A stretch of DNA of 64,000 bases from Bacteroidota bacterium (GTDB taxonomy: Bacteria > Bacteroidota > Bacteroidia > UKL13-3), in NCBI GenBank assembly GCA_040388375.1, contig JAZKBU010000005.1, positions 281,273 to 345,272 on the forward strand. Direction: 5' to 3'. The notes below the pieces were generated by a model. The model saw only the letters and a program-made list of their open reading frames with translations. It ran no database searches and was not told the origin of the DNA. Positions 26,489 through 35,483 of this stretch are shown piece after piece. Both the position numbers and the translations under genes were made by a program. How positions within the stretch are numbered: the stretch's first letter is position 1; each line of letters opens with the position of its first letter.

Positions 26489-27052
26489 TTATTCTAAATA
26501 AAAGTCTGCAATTTGTTTGTAATGGTCTGTTTCATAGCGAAATAGTGAAAAGTTGTTGGCAATGAAGTGTACATTGAACTCAAAATCTTGTAATTTTTGT
26601 ACTAATTTCCTGGTGCCAAGCTTTGACTTTTTGCTAAAAGCTAAATCTAAATAAGGGTGGTATATTTCAGGTTCACTTGGTCCGTAAATTAACTTTAAAT
26701 GCATATCTAAATGAAATTTGAGCTGTTTTTGAATTTCATTTAAAACAGGTTTTTCTAAAATATTTAATTGCACGGCTTTTTCGTTATTCGAAAAACCATT
26801 CACCTCAATTTCAACCGAGAAATGATTGTGTGCAAATTTCTTTAAAGCATCAGTCAATAAATATTCCTTTTTATTATCCCAAATAAAAGGCTCAATTAAC
26901 AAAATACAAGGTTGAAAATTTTGATTACAGGGGATTTTATATAATGAAGCTAAATCGGTCTGTAATTGCTTTAATTTACCCAGTGAAGGTTCGGGAGGAA
27001 CCAACGCAATACAATAGGAGAATGCATGCCGGTTAATAATATTTGAGTTCAA
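26489..27052 (-). CDS. 2'-5' RNA ligase/2H phosphoesterase-like protein with an altered first motif
   Basis: A 187-residue protein with the overall layout of the 2H phosphoesterase superfamily (LigT/YjcG-like). The second catalytic motif appears as YHPYLDLAFS near 131-140, matching HxL/HxT. Where the first His motif is expected (about 46-54) the sequence reads QPCILLIEP, with no His. The fold-level call rests on this arrangement and on the N-terminal YCIALVPPEP strand. If the first His is truly absent the protein may not be a phosphodiesterase and could act as an RNA- or nucleotide-binding protein. It stands alone on the minus strand. Confidence 0.65.
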   Translation of the reverse strand: MNSNIINRHAFSYCIALVPPEPSLGKLKQLQTDLASLYKIPCNQNFQPCILLIEPFIWDNKKEYLLTDALKKFAHNHFSVEIEVNGFSNNEKAVQLNILEKPVLNEIQKQLKFHLDMHLKLIYGPSEPEIYHPYLDLAFSKKSKLGTRKLVQKLQDFEFNVHFIANNFSLFRYETDHYKQIADFYLE

Positions 27053-27247
27053 GGAAAGCTTAAATTTTGTTCATTGCAATAATCCATCTTTTTAGCATAG
27101 GAATGGATTATTTTATTTCAATCAGCATTAAAATTAGTGTGGTTTTTATTAATTAATAGTGACTTACTGATAACAAATGTGAATAAAAGGTAAATGCATA
27201 AATTTTTACAAGAAGTAATTTGCGTACCTATAAATATTTTTAGCACA

Positions 27248-28585
27248 ATGAACATTCATTTTATTTCAATAGGCGGTGCGGTAATGCATAATTTAGCCAT
27301 TGCACTTCACAAAAAAGGATATCATATTACAGGTAGCGATGATGAGATATATGAACCCGCTAAATCAAGATTAGATAAATATGGATTACTTCCGGCTGAA
27401 ATGGGTTGGAATTTGAATAATATTCATGAAGGTTTAGATGCAGTAATTTTGGGTATGCATGCCCGAAAAGACAATCCGGAAATGCTTAAAGCGCAGGAAT
27501 TAGGATTAAAAATATACTCATTTCCGGAGTATATGTACGAGCAAACTAAAGATAAATTACGTATTATAATAGGAGGTAGTCATGGTAAAACTACTACCAC
27601 CGCTATGATTTTACATGTACTTAACAAGTGCAATGTGGAGTTTGATTATTTGGTTGGTTCCATGTTAGAAGGTTTTGAAACCATGGTTGGTTTAAGCGAT
27701 AAGGCTAAAATTGCCGTTTTTGAAGGTGATGAATATTTAACATCAGCCCTTGACTTAAGACCCAAATTCCATGTATATAAAGCAAATATTGGTATTATAA
27801 CCGGTATTGCCTGGGATCATATCAATGTGTTTCCAACGTTTGAAAATTATATTGAGCAGTTTAAAATTTTTGTGGAGGATATAGATAGTACTGGTTCTAT
27901 TATTTATTCAGCCAATGATAATGAAGTAAATAAACTGATAGACTCAGCCGATGTTAAAGCAAAAAAAATACCTTATGTAACGCCTCCTTTTGAAGTAAAG
28001 GAAGGGGTAGTAAGCATTACGTATAAAGATAAAAGCATAGACTTAAAAATATTTGGCACCCATAATTTACAAAATATGATGGCAGCAATGCATGCTTGTG
28101 AAGCTGCAGGTGTTAGCAATGATGATTTTATGGAAGCCATACAGTCATTTACCGGAACAGCAAAACGCTTAGAAAAATTATTTGAGAACCATGACTCACT
28201 TGTAATCCGCGATTTTGCACATGCGCCTTCCAAACTGAAAGCAACGGTAAATGCCGTAAGGGAATTAAACCCGGATAGGAAATTAATAGCTGTTTATGAG
28301 CTCCATACTTTTAGTAGTTTAAACAAAGCTTTTTTACCCCATTATTTAAATACCATGCAATTGGCCGATGTAAGTGCTGTTTTGTTTAGTAAGCATGCTT
28401 TGGAAATGAAAAAAATGCCTATGCTTTCCAACGAAGAAGTAGCTGCTGGTTTTGGCAATAATGTAAAAGTATTTACCGATAAAAATGAATTACGCAGTTT
28501 TATTGAACAACATTATACCAAAAAAGAAAATTTGTTGTTAATGAGTAGTGGTACTTTTGATGGAATGGATTTAAATTTTAATTAG
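27248..28585 (+). CDS. mpl: UDP-N-acetylmuramate:L-Ala-gamma-D-Glu-meso-DAP ligase (murein peptide ligase)
   Basis: A cytosolic Mur-ligase-family enzyme of peptidoglycan recycling. It joins recovered tripeptide to UDP-MurNAc. From ATG 27248 (MNIHFISIGGAVMHNLAIAL) it has about 445 residues, with the N-terminal nucleotide-sugar-binding strand at once, the ATP-binding loop IIGGSHGKTTTTAM near 107-120, FEGDEYLTS near 160, and DFAHAPSKLKATVNAV near 320, a hallmark that separates Mpl from MurC. An in-frame ATG at 27194 would add an unrelated 18-residue extension and is rejected. TATTTTTAG just upstream could be a degenerate -7 box. With lysA in the same window it implies a meso-DAP cell wall. Confidence 0.95.
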   Translation: MNIHFISIGGAVMHNLAIALHKKGYHITGSDDEIYEPAKSRLDKYGLLPAEMGWNLNNIHEGLDAVILGMHARKDNPEMLKAQELGLKIYSFPEYMYEQTKDKLRIIIGGSHGKTTTTAMILHVLNKCNVEFDYLVGSMLEGFETMVGLSDKAKIAVFEGDEYLTSALDLRPKFHVYKANIGIITGIAWDHINVFPTFENYIEQFKIFVEDIDSTGSIIYSANDNEVNKLIDSADVKAKKIPYVTPPFEVKEGVVSITYKDKSIDLKIFGTHNLQNMMAAMHACEAAGVSNDDFMEAIQSFTGTAKRLEKLFENHDSLVIRDFAHAPSKLKATVNAVRELNPDRKLIAVYELHTFSSLNKAFLPHYLNTMQLADVSAVLFSKHALEMKKMPMLSNEEVAAGFGNNVKVFTDKNELRSFIEQHYTKKENLLLMSSGTFDGMDLNFN

Positions 28586-28617
28586 GCTAATTTAAATGGG
28601 ATAACGTTATGGGTACT

Positions 28618-29460
28618 ATGCGGTTTTTTTATATACTTATAATGATTGGTTTATTATTGGGAAGTAACAGATCATTAGCACAACAACAAGCACCTTTTTC
28701 GTGTAGTAGTATTGAAAATAATATACCTGTTCCTTGGCCTCATTTAAGAGAAGGCGATGTTGATTTTAGTAAGAGAATAGTGCGTATTATTGATTTACGT
28801 GAAAAACAAAATCAAGTATTACAATACCCACATAATGCCATTGCTGTATTGTTGTATAATGCAGTTAAAAACAAAAAACTCACTCCTTACAAAAATGATA
28901 GTTGTACTTCTATTTATACCGTAGAAGATTTTTTAAAATTGGGCTCCGATACCGAGTTTGTAGAAAATCCGACAGACCCAAACAATCCTGATATAACCCA
29001 AATAGATACTGTAATCAATCAATTTGACCCATTGCGCAGTGTATATAAATTACGTGTGGTGGAAGATTGGTATTTTGATAAAAAACACAGCACTTATAAT
29101 ATTCGTGTAATTAGTATTGCACCCGTATTTAAAATGAAAGTAAGCGGTATTGATTTAGGCGATCAGGATTTGTGTGTATTGCGTTATTATTACAATACAC
29201 CCAATAAGAAAAATGACATCAGAAATTTGCTGGCTTCAAAATGTGTTTATAACCGGAAAAACGATGTTGCTTTAATGAGCTTTGATGCCTTTTTTGAAGG
29301 ACGTTATTTTTCCAGTTATATTATTAAAGTAAGTAACCATCGCGATATTTTTATTAAAGAGCAATCTGAATATAAAGATAACGGAGTAGGGGCTATTTTA
29401 GAAAACCAACTACACCAAGAGGAGTTGATGAAAAGAGAAAGTGATAATTATGAAAACTAA
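28618..29460 (+). CDS. gldN: Gliding motility/type IX secretion protein GldN (PorN)
   Basis: A periplasmic component of the type IX secretion and gliding machinery, about 280 residues. It has a signal peptide (MRFFYILIMIGLLLGSNRSLAQ) and the GldN hallmark DVDFSKRIVRIIDLREKQNQ near 45-65, followed by NAIAVLLYNAVKNKKLTPY and VVEDWYFDKKHSTYNIRVISIAP. In known systems GldN works with GldK to form an outer-membrane-associated ring and is normally encoded with gldK, gldL and gldM. Here it follows mpl and none of those genes is present. An ATG nine bases upstream is possible. It converges with the next gene, 12 bases apart. Confidence 0.9.
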   Translation: MRFFYILIMIGLLLGSNRSLAQQQAPFSCSSIENNIPVPWPHLREGDVDFSKRIVRIIDLREKQNQVLQYPHNAIAVLLYNAVKNKKLTPYKNDSCTSIYTVEDFLKLGSDTEFVENPTDPNNPDITQIDTVINQFDPLRSVYKLRVVEDWYFDKKHSTYNIRVISIAPVFKMKVSGIDLGDQDLCVLRYYYNTPNKKNDIRNLLASKCVYNRKNDVALMSFDAFFEGRYFSSYIIKVSNHRDIFIKEQSEYKDNGVGAILENQLHQEELMKRESDNYEN

Positions 29461-29472
29461 TAGACTATCACA

Positions 29473-30906
29473 TTAGTCAGCTTCGTAAGCGCCAATACTT
29501 GTATTGGGATTATTCCTGAATTTATTAGTTACATCTACCTGAAATGTATTGATAAATAAACCGGCTCCGATACAAGGCGAGCCTGCTTTTAGTCTGAAAT
29601 TCTTTTTGTTGAAGTCCACAAATAATGGGTCAGAATCAATTTGATTATTGCTGATGTCGGCTGTGTTTTGTAATATTTCATCTCTGAATAATACACTACG
29701 AATATTATTAAAACTAATTTTGCGTGTTCCAAATATCCCATTTTCATCTCTTACAAAATCTATTTCATCCTCATTGCTACCCCAAATAATATTATTACGT
29801 AAGTTATAGCTCAATGAAAATTTGGTTACCACATTGTTCACATCAACGTAAGGTGTATTGCTTAGTACCACACTGGCATTTCGTCTGGCTTGCGAACCAC
29901 CTAAGCCTGCAAAAGTGTTAAAGGTTAGTTCATAGTCGCCACCGTATTCACCAATAAAATTGTATTGTCCGCAATGGCTTACCACATTATTATCTAATTT
30001 AACCTGAGCCGAATAACATAATACACCCACAGCACTCATGTCTTGCACAATGGTTTGACTCATGGTTAGTTTAGGATTGGCATTTTGCGAAAGCGAGTCA
30101 ACTCTTACCCCAATAAATCCGTTTTTTATAACGGCCCCTTTAATTTTATTATTCTTACTTAATGATAATAAGTGGACGCCTTGCCATTGTCCAGCTACTT
30201 CTTTATAATCATCGTCTAACCTATCGCCTTGTAATACCACCGGATTATCGGCAGTACCATCAATGTTTAAAGAGCCATTTACAAATATGCTGGAGCCAAC
30301 ATGGCTATATACTTTTACGCCCGGATTTATTTTTAAGGTTGATGTATTAGGTACCAGAATGGAGTTATAAATTACATAAGGCTTATCATCGTTCCAGGTA
30401 ATAGTGGTGTTTTCGGGTAAAATAGAATCACGTAAAAAATGAGCATCTTGTCCCCAAGCCACTAAGTTTACATTTTGTGCTTTACCATTGGTATTAAACA
30501 AAATATTATCGTACACCACAAAAGGCGTATTCTGGTTGTTTTGATTGATGTAAGCTTGTACAAAAATATAAATACTATCTTTTCCTCTTATCTCTACATC
30601 GTTAATGCTTTGCGATATGCCACTTCCTGAAATTCCGTCTGCATTTAACTTGAACACACCATATTGATTGCCTGCTAAACTAATATTTGTTTTGACTGCA
30701 TTTTCATTTGGATTAGTTACTCTTACCTGTAATGTAATTGATTTGGGTAAGCCAATCATGGCACTATCTTTCAATGAGAAAATAGTATCAAAATTTAAAG
30801 TATCGGTACTAAAATTAAGTGAAACAGGTGACGATGTAAATTCATCATCTTTACGACAGCTGTTGATGATCAGTATTAAAAAGAAAAAATAAATTATATA
30901 TTTCAT
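29473..30906 (-). CDS. Beta-helix/pectate-lyase-like surface lipoprotein
   Basis: A 477-residue predicted lipoprotein. It starts MKYIIYFFFLILIINSCRKD, a signal peptide with lipobox Cys at 17 followed by charged residues. The N-terminal half (about 30-150) is a beta-sandwich-like region. The C-terminal half repeats short strands rich in Val, Asn and Asp (for example PVVLQGDRLDD, GVHLLSLSKNNKIKGAVIKN) and ends with LKAGSPCIGAGLF and SIGAYEAD. That ending is typical of right-handed parallel beta-helix proteins. No catalytic motif of a polysaccharide lyase is evident, so enzymatic activity is not claimed. It lies 9 bases from the thioesterase gene upstream on this strand. Confidence 0.8.
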   Translation of the reverse strand: MKYIIYFFFLILIINSCRKDDEFTSSPVSLNFSTDTLNFDTIFSLKDSAMIGLPKSITLQVRVTNPNENAVKTNISLAGNQYGVFKLNADGISGSGISQSINDVEIRGKDSIYIFVQAYINQNNQNTPFVVYDNILFNTNGKAQNVNLVAWGQDAHFLRDSILPENTTITWNDDKPYVIYNSILVPNTSTLKINPGVKVYSHVGSSIFVNGSLNIDGTADNPVVLQGDRLDDDYKEVAGQWQGVHLLSLSKNNKIKGAVIKNGFIGVRVDSLSQNANPKLTMSQTIVQDMSAVGVLCYSAQVKLDNNVVSHCGQYNFIGEYGGDYELTFNTFAGLGGSQARRNASVVLSNTPYVDVNNVVTKFSLSYNLRNNIIWGSNEDEIDFVRDENGIFGTRKISFNNIRSVLFRDEILQNTADISNNQIDSDPLFVDFNKKNFRLKAGSPCIGAGLFINTFQVDVTNKFRNNPNTSIGAYEAD

Positions 30907-30915
30907 TGGCTAATT

Positions 30916-31329
30916 TTATAGGGAGTAACGTTCAATAATCCAATTTGGTACATTTTCACCTCGGCCTGTTTGTATATTAATCATGGTGTGGATGAAGTGA
31001 CCTGTGTAACTTTCCTTACCATTACCTTTCAGTATTTGAAAACATACTTTACAACTGTTGCCTTCCATACTTTCCAACCAGGTAATTATTTTACAGGTTT
31101 CGCCTAAAAGCAATGAACGTTTAAATTCCATTTGTGCGCTTTTAAGTACCCAGTTAAAACCACTTTTTAAAAACTCGTCCATACTCATTTTGTAGCAACG
31201 GTCCATTTGGTCAAAGCGGGCAAATAATACGTAATCCATATACTTGCTGCTGTGTACATGATTATTCATGTCAATGTCGTCAGGTCTTACAGTTAAAAGA
31301 GTTTCGTACTTATTGGTATTTAATGTCAT
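30916..31329 (-). CDS. Acyl-CoA thioesterase, hotdog fold (4HBT family)
   Basis: A 137-residue single hotdog domain that should hydrolyse acyl-CoA thioesters. The motif VRPDDIDMNNHVHSSKYMDY near 14-33 has the active-site Asp and the N-x-x-x-Y pattern of YbgC/FadM-like enzymes, and KSAQMEFKRSLLLGET is the usual central strand. It is in a minus-strand run with the lipoprotein gene downstream and the Cys-rich mini-protein and MBL genes upstream. The natural substrate is unknown. Confidence 0.88.
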   Translation of the reverse strand: MTLNTNKYETLLTVRPDDIDMNNHVHSSKYMDYVLFARFDQMDRCYKMSMDEFLKSGFNWVLKSAQMEFKRSLLLGETCKIITWLESMEGNSCKVCFQILKGNGKESYTGHFIHTMINIQTGRGENVPNWIIERYSL

Positions 31330-31383
31330 TAATTTTTACTGGAACTTAATTTTTATAATGTAAATGATTGACTCAATAATGGG

Positions 31384-31503
31384 TTATTTACAACCACAAT
31401 TACCTTCGCCACAGTTATTGCTTTTAACCGATTTACGCAATGATTTAAACATGTAGAATACAGCTAAACAAAACAGTACTCCAACTATTATGTATTGTAT
31501 CAT
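31384..31503 (-). CDS. FeoB-associated-type Cys-rich mini membrane protein (39 residues)
   Basis: A short gene that starts at ATG 31503, only 2 bases after the stop codon of the MBL hydrolase on the same strand. The product begins MIQYIIVGVLFCLAVFYMFK, one membrane helix, and ends in CGEGNCGCK, a tail with three Cys that may bind metal. Helix plus Cys-rich tail matches the FeoB-associated Cys-rich membrane protein family, although no feoA or feoB gene is nearby. Tight spacing and preserved layout support a real gene. Confidence 0.75.
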   Translation of the reverse strand: MIQYIIVGVLFCLAVFYMFKSLRKSVKSNNCGEGNCGCK

Positions 31504-31505
31504 GA

Positions 31506-32147
31506 TCAATTTTTTAAATAAGGATTGTTTTCTTTTTCCATTTTTACGGTGGTTTTTGGTCCGTGTCCGCTAAACAGCATTGTTTCGTTTGGCAAGGTAA
31601 ATATTTTTGTTCGAATACTTTGTAACAATGTAGTTAAATTACCTCCCGGCAAATCAGTTCTACCTATACTGTTTTGCATAATGGCATCGCCAACAATGGC
31701 AATATTGGCTTCTTTGCAGTAAAATGTTAAACTGGCTATGGAATGGCCGGGTGTAAGTAAACAGGTTAATTGTTGGTTGCCAAATGAAATAACACTGCTT
31801 TCATCAATAAATATTAAGTTTTCAGGAACCTGCAATGGAGGCACATTAAACATGGTTGTCCATCTCTTAGTATCATTGTAAGTAAATATTTCATCCTTGT
31901 GTAAATACAGGCTCAAGTTAAACCTGTTAAGTAAATAATCATTCCCTAAAACATGATCAATATGGCAATGGGTATTGAGTATTTTTACCGGGTTTAATTC
32001 TTTCTGCTTAATGAATGAAAGCAACTCTTCCACTTCATTTTTATAATAACATCCCGGATCTATAATTACGGCTTCTTTGGTTTCGTCAAATAATACATAA
32101 GTATTTTCTGCAAAGTCATTAAAGGTAAATTGTTTAAGCGATAACAT
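31506..32147 (-). CDS. Metallo-beta-lactamase-fold hydrolase, glyoxalase II-like
   Basis: A cytosolic 213-residue hydrolase. All metal ligands are visible: THCHIDHV near 59-66, a His in LLTPGHSIASL near 135, an Asp in IAIVGDAI near 154, and a His in LFSGHGPKT near 199. The order and short length fit the glyoxalase II-like group of small MBL enzymes common in bacteria, which act on thioesters. It is followed 2 bases later by the Cys-rich mini-protein and preceded by a glycosyltransferase gene 9 bases away, implying an operon of mixed function. Confidence 0.9.
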   Translation of the reverse strand: MLSLKQFTFNDFAENTYVLFDETKEAVIIDPGCYYKNEVEELLSFIKQKELNPVKILNTHCHIDHVLGNDYLLNRFNLSLYLHKDEIFTYNDTKRWTTMFNVPPLQVPENLIFIDESSVISFGNQQLTCLLTPGHSIASLTFYCKEANIAIVGDAIMQNSIGRTDLPGGNLTTLLQSIRTKIFTLPNETMLFSGHGPKTTVKMEKENNPYLKN

Positions 32148-32156
32148 AAGTAAATT

Positions 32157-33266
32157 TTAGTAAGTGCGTTGTTTCCAAATCATTTTTACAGGTAAAACAA
32201 AAAATACCATGGTACTGAAAGTATTAATTATTGAATACAATTCAAACGAAATAAACCCTTTCCAATGGAGCTTATATTTTACCCTGTAACTTAAAAATAA
32301 AATAAGCATAGTTTGTAATGCCAGCTTACAAACCCAAAGTGTTAAAGCATTTTTTATATTGAATAAAAATAACACAATCAGTAAAGGGTAAAATGAGGCT
32401 AGCAAACCAAAAATAGCTTGCCAGATAAAAGGCAATTCTTTGGCTCCGATAAGCCAGCGTTTACGTTGGTGTAAAAACGGAATCAGTTGTGGCTGCGGCT
32501 TTGAAATATTTAAGCTGTTTGCTTCCATTACATTTATACTTTCAAAACCTTTGGAACGTATTTGGGTAAAAAGCTTAAAATCTTCTGTTACACTAAAATC
32601 AAAGTTTTCGTAACCACCGGTGGCCATATAGGCTTGTTTGGTAAAAGCCATGTTGTTGCCTACTGCCGTACTCTTTAATCCTAAGTTATCAAAAGCAATG
32701 AGCAAGCCCGAAAAATATAACCAGTCAATACCTTGTAGCTGACCAAACCAGGTTTTTGACTGTACTACTGTACTACCTGAAACAATGCCTACTTTTTCGT
32801 TTTTAAAGTGCGGCAACAGGCCTTTTATCCAACTCGGTTTTACTATAATATCAGCATCGGTAACAAAAATAATTTCGCTTTGGCTTTGGTGTACCAAATG
32901 AGCTAAAACATTGGCTTTGGCTCGAGCTTTACCTATATTTTTATGAATATTTATGAGTTTAAAGTTGGGTTTATCCGCAATAAATGTTTCAACCAGTTGA
33001 GCTGTTTCATCCGTTGACTGGTCATTGCCTATGAGCACTTCATATCTATCAACAGGATAATTTATTTTATCAATGGATTTTAAACAAGCTATGATATTGG
33101 CCGCTTCGTTACGCGCAGGAATTAAAATAGAAACGAATGGTAAAGGTTCTTTTGTGTAAAATCTATGTTTGTTTAAATCTATATTTACTAATGAAATGAC
33201 CAGCGCTATTTGCAAGCAAACAAAGCCAAAAAGTAAACAGGTTGCAGTTATTTCCACTGGTTGCAA
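32157..33266 (-). CDS. Membrane-bound family 2 glycosyltransferase
   Basis: A 369-residue processive-type GT2. An N-terminal membrane helix (about 5-27) is followed by the catalytic domain, with VSILIPARNEAANI, GNDQSTDETAQ, the DxD-like TDADI near 135, VTEDFKLF (the acidic acceptor motif) and HQRKRWLIGA, the QxxRW-type motif. Two or three C-terminal membrane segments complete the protein. QRKRW suggests a polymerising or lipid glycosyltransferase. It opens a minus-strand run of five genes, but the glycan made is unknown. Confidence 0.9.
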   Translation of the reverse strand: MQPVEITATCLLFGFVCLQIALVISLVNIDLNKHRFYTKEPLPFVSILIPARNEAANIIACLKSIDKINYPVDRYEVLIGNDQSTDETAQLVETFIADKPNFKLINIHKNIGKARAKANVLAHLVHQSQSEIIFVTDADIIVKPSWIKGLLPHFKNEKVGIVSGSTVVQSKTWFGQLQGIDWLYFSGLLIAFDNLGLKSTAVGNNMAFTKQAYMATGGYENFDFSVTEDFKLFTQIRSKGFESINVMEANSLNISKPQPQLIPFLHQRKRWLIGAKELPFIWQAIFGLLASFYPLLIVLFLFNIKNALTLWVCKLALQTMLILFLSYRVKYKLHWKGFISFELYSIINTFSTMVFFVLPVKMIWKQRTY

Positions 33267-33353
33267 ATAAAATAAATTTTACAATCTATTTTGTTTTTAT
33301 TTAATGTACTGAAAATGTGTGTGTTTTGTGCTTTCCCCTTTCTATTATAAAAC

Positions 33354-33383
33354 TTGGCAGCCTGCTTAAAATTTATATTTTTG
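33354..33383 (+). promoter_or_regulatory. Bacteroidota-type promoter of the parvulin operon
   Basis: TTG at 33354-33356 and TATTTTTG at 33376-33383 are separated by 19 bases, an excellent match to the consensus. The first gene starts 47 bases downstream of the -7 box. Confidence 0.75.
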
Positions 33384-33430
33384 CAATCCTTTACTAGTAA
33401 ACTAATTTAAAAACGAATAATTATAATAAC

Positions 33431-35434
33431 ATGAAGAAAATTGCATCAGTAACACTGTCAATTCTTACCTTATCTATTTCAACTCAACTTGTTGCTCAAA
33501 AAAGTAAAAAAGCCACTCCTGTTGTTACTGCTCCAAAAGAAGTAGCGGTGGTAAAGCCTAATCCAGTTGTTTTTACTTATGGCTCAGATACTGTTTTTAA
33601 AAATGAATTTGAAAGATTACTTTATAAAAACAAACCCAATAAAGAAAAACCAACAGAAAAGGACGTTCGTGAATATTTAGATTTATACATTAATTTTAAA
33701 CTAAAAGTAAAAGAAGCTAAGTTAATGCAATTGGATACCAACCCTAATTTTAAAAGTGAGTTGGGCGGCTACAGAAAACAATTAGCTAATCCATATTTAA
33801 CTGATAAAAAAGTAAGCGAATCGTTAATGAAAGAAGCATACGAACGTATGAAGACAGAAATTAATGGTAGCCATATATTGCTGTTTTGTAATGAAAATGC
33901 AAGCCCTGCTGATACCTTAGCCGCTTACAATAAATTAATAGATTTAAGAAAACGTGCATTGAAAGGTGAAAATTTTGATTCATTGGCAAGCAAATATTCT
34001 GACGATCCATCAGCTAAAAAGCAAGGTGCTAAATTAGGCTGGTACACCGTATTCCAAATGGTTTATCCTTTCGAAAACCAATCTTACAAAACCAATAAAG
34101 GCGATATTTCGATGCCGTTCCGTACACAGTTTGGTTACCACATTTTGAAAATTAACGATAAACGTGCTGCCAGAGGTGAAGTAAAGTTAGCACATATTAT
34201 GATTCGTACTTCATACGAAGCGGCACCGGAACAAGTAATGGATGCACAACATAAAATTGATTCAGTTTATGCGCAATTAAACAGTGGCGAAAATTTTGGT
34301 GTATTGGCTGAAAAATATAGCCAAGACGAAGGAAGTAGTAAAAATAAAGGAGAAATGAACTGGATTGCCAGTTTAAGCGGTTACCCGGAAGAATTTAAGG
34401 ATGTAGCTTTTGCTTTAACAGTTAACCAGATTTCAAAACCATTTAAAACTAACTTTGGATGGCATATTATTAAATTATTAGAGACACGTCCTTTGGGAGA
34501 GTATAAAGATGTATTGGATGTAATTAAACAAAAAACAAATAAAGATACACGCTCAGAAAGCTCAAAAGCAGCAGTAGTGGCACGTGTTAAAAAAGAAAAC
34601 AATTACAAAGAAAATCCGGCTAATTTAAAAGCATTTGCAGCTACTTTAGATTCAAGCTTTATCAATGCAACATGGAATTATGATGAAGATAAAATAAGCA
34701 CCAGCCCATTATTTACTATTGGTACTGCTACTTACAGCGTTAAAGATTTTGCCTCTTATGTAAAAGCCAATCAACAACCATTAGAAAAAGCGTCTATACA
34801 AATGACTGTAGCAAATATGTTCCGTCAGTGGGCCGATAATAAATGTATTGCTTACGAAGAAAGTATCTTGGATAACAAATACGAAGATTTCAGAAATGTA
34901 ATGCAAGAGTATAATGATGGTATTTTATTGTTTGATTTAACTGATAAAAAAGTATGGACTAAAGCAGTAGCTGACACTATTGGTTTAGATAAGTTTTATG
35001 AAAGCAATAAAAACAATTATAAATGGAAAGACAGAGTTTCATATACTGTTTATACTTGTATTGACGATAAAACAAAAAAAGAAGCTGTTAAAATGCTTTC
35101 TAAAGGAAAATCTCGTGATGAGGTATTGACAAAACTGAACAAAAAAGTAGCTAATTCTGTAATTGTGAAAGATGTGAAATCAGAAAGAAACGATGCCACT
35201 GCTGATAAATTATGGGAGCAAAAAGGCGTTGTTGATATTGCCAATATGGATAACAATTTTAAATTCTATTATGTAAATGGTGTTGTTGGTAGCGAAGTTA
35301 AAACTTTAAAAGAAGCAAGAGGAGCTGTTACCAGCGAATACCAAAACCAATTAGAAAAAGATTGGATTAAAGAATTGCGTAATAAATACAATATTACTGT
35401 TGACGAAACAATAGTAAAAAGTTTATACCAGTAA
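33431..35434 (+). CDS. Peptidyl-prolyl isomerase with two parvulin (PpiC) domains
   Basis: A periplasmic folding factor of 667 residues. A signal peptide (MKKIASVTLSILTLSISTQLVAQ) and an N-terminal SurA/PpiD-like helical region are followed by two parvulin domains. The first (about 135-245) has INGSHILLF, GAKLGWYTVFQMVYPFE and FGYHILKIND. The second (about 255-355) has VKLAHIMIRT, GEMNWIASLSGYPEEFKDVAF and FGWHIIKLLE. The C-terminal 300 residues are helical and not recognised. With the SurA-like gene 49 bases downstream it probably forms an outer-membrane-protein chaperone operon. Confidence 0.92.
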   Translation: MKKIASVTLSILTLSISTQLVAQKSKKATPVVTAPKEVAVVKPNPVVFTYGSDTVFKNEFERLLYKNKPNKEKPTEKDVREYLDLYINFKLKVKEAKLMQLDTNPNFKSELGGYRKQLANPYLTDKKVSESLMKEAYERMKTEINGSHILLFCNENASPADTLAAYNKLIDLRKRALKGENFDSLASKYSDDPSAKKQGAKLGWYTVFQMVYPFENQSYKTNKGDISMPFRTQFGYHILKINDKRAARGEVKLAHIMIRTSYEAAPEQVMDAQHKIDSVYAQLNSGENFGVLAEKYSQDEGSSKNKGEMNWIASLSGYPEEFKDVAFALTVNQISKPFKTNFGWHIIKLLETRPLGEYKDVLDVIKQKTNKDTRSESSKAAVVARVKKENNYKENPANLKAFAATLDSSFINATWNYDEDKISTSPLFTIGTATYSVKDFASYVKANQQPLEKASIQMTVANMFRQWADNKCIAYEESILDNKYEDFRNVMQEYNDGILLFDLTDKKVWTKAVADTIGLDKFYESNKNNYKWKDRVSYTVYTCIDDKTKKEAVKMLSKGKSRDEVLTKLNKKVANSVIVKDVKSERNDATADKLWEQKGVVDIANMDNNFKFYYVNGVVGSEVKTLKEARGAVTSEYQNQLEKDWIKELRNKYNITVDETIVKSLYQ

Positions 35435-35483
35435 CAAAATGCTCCTTGTGAGCGTTTGAATGATGAAATAAAAAAAAGTAAGC

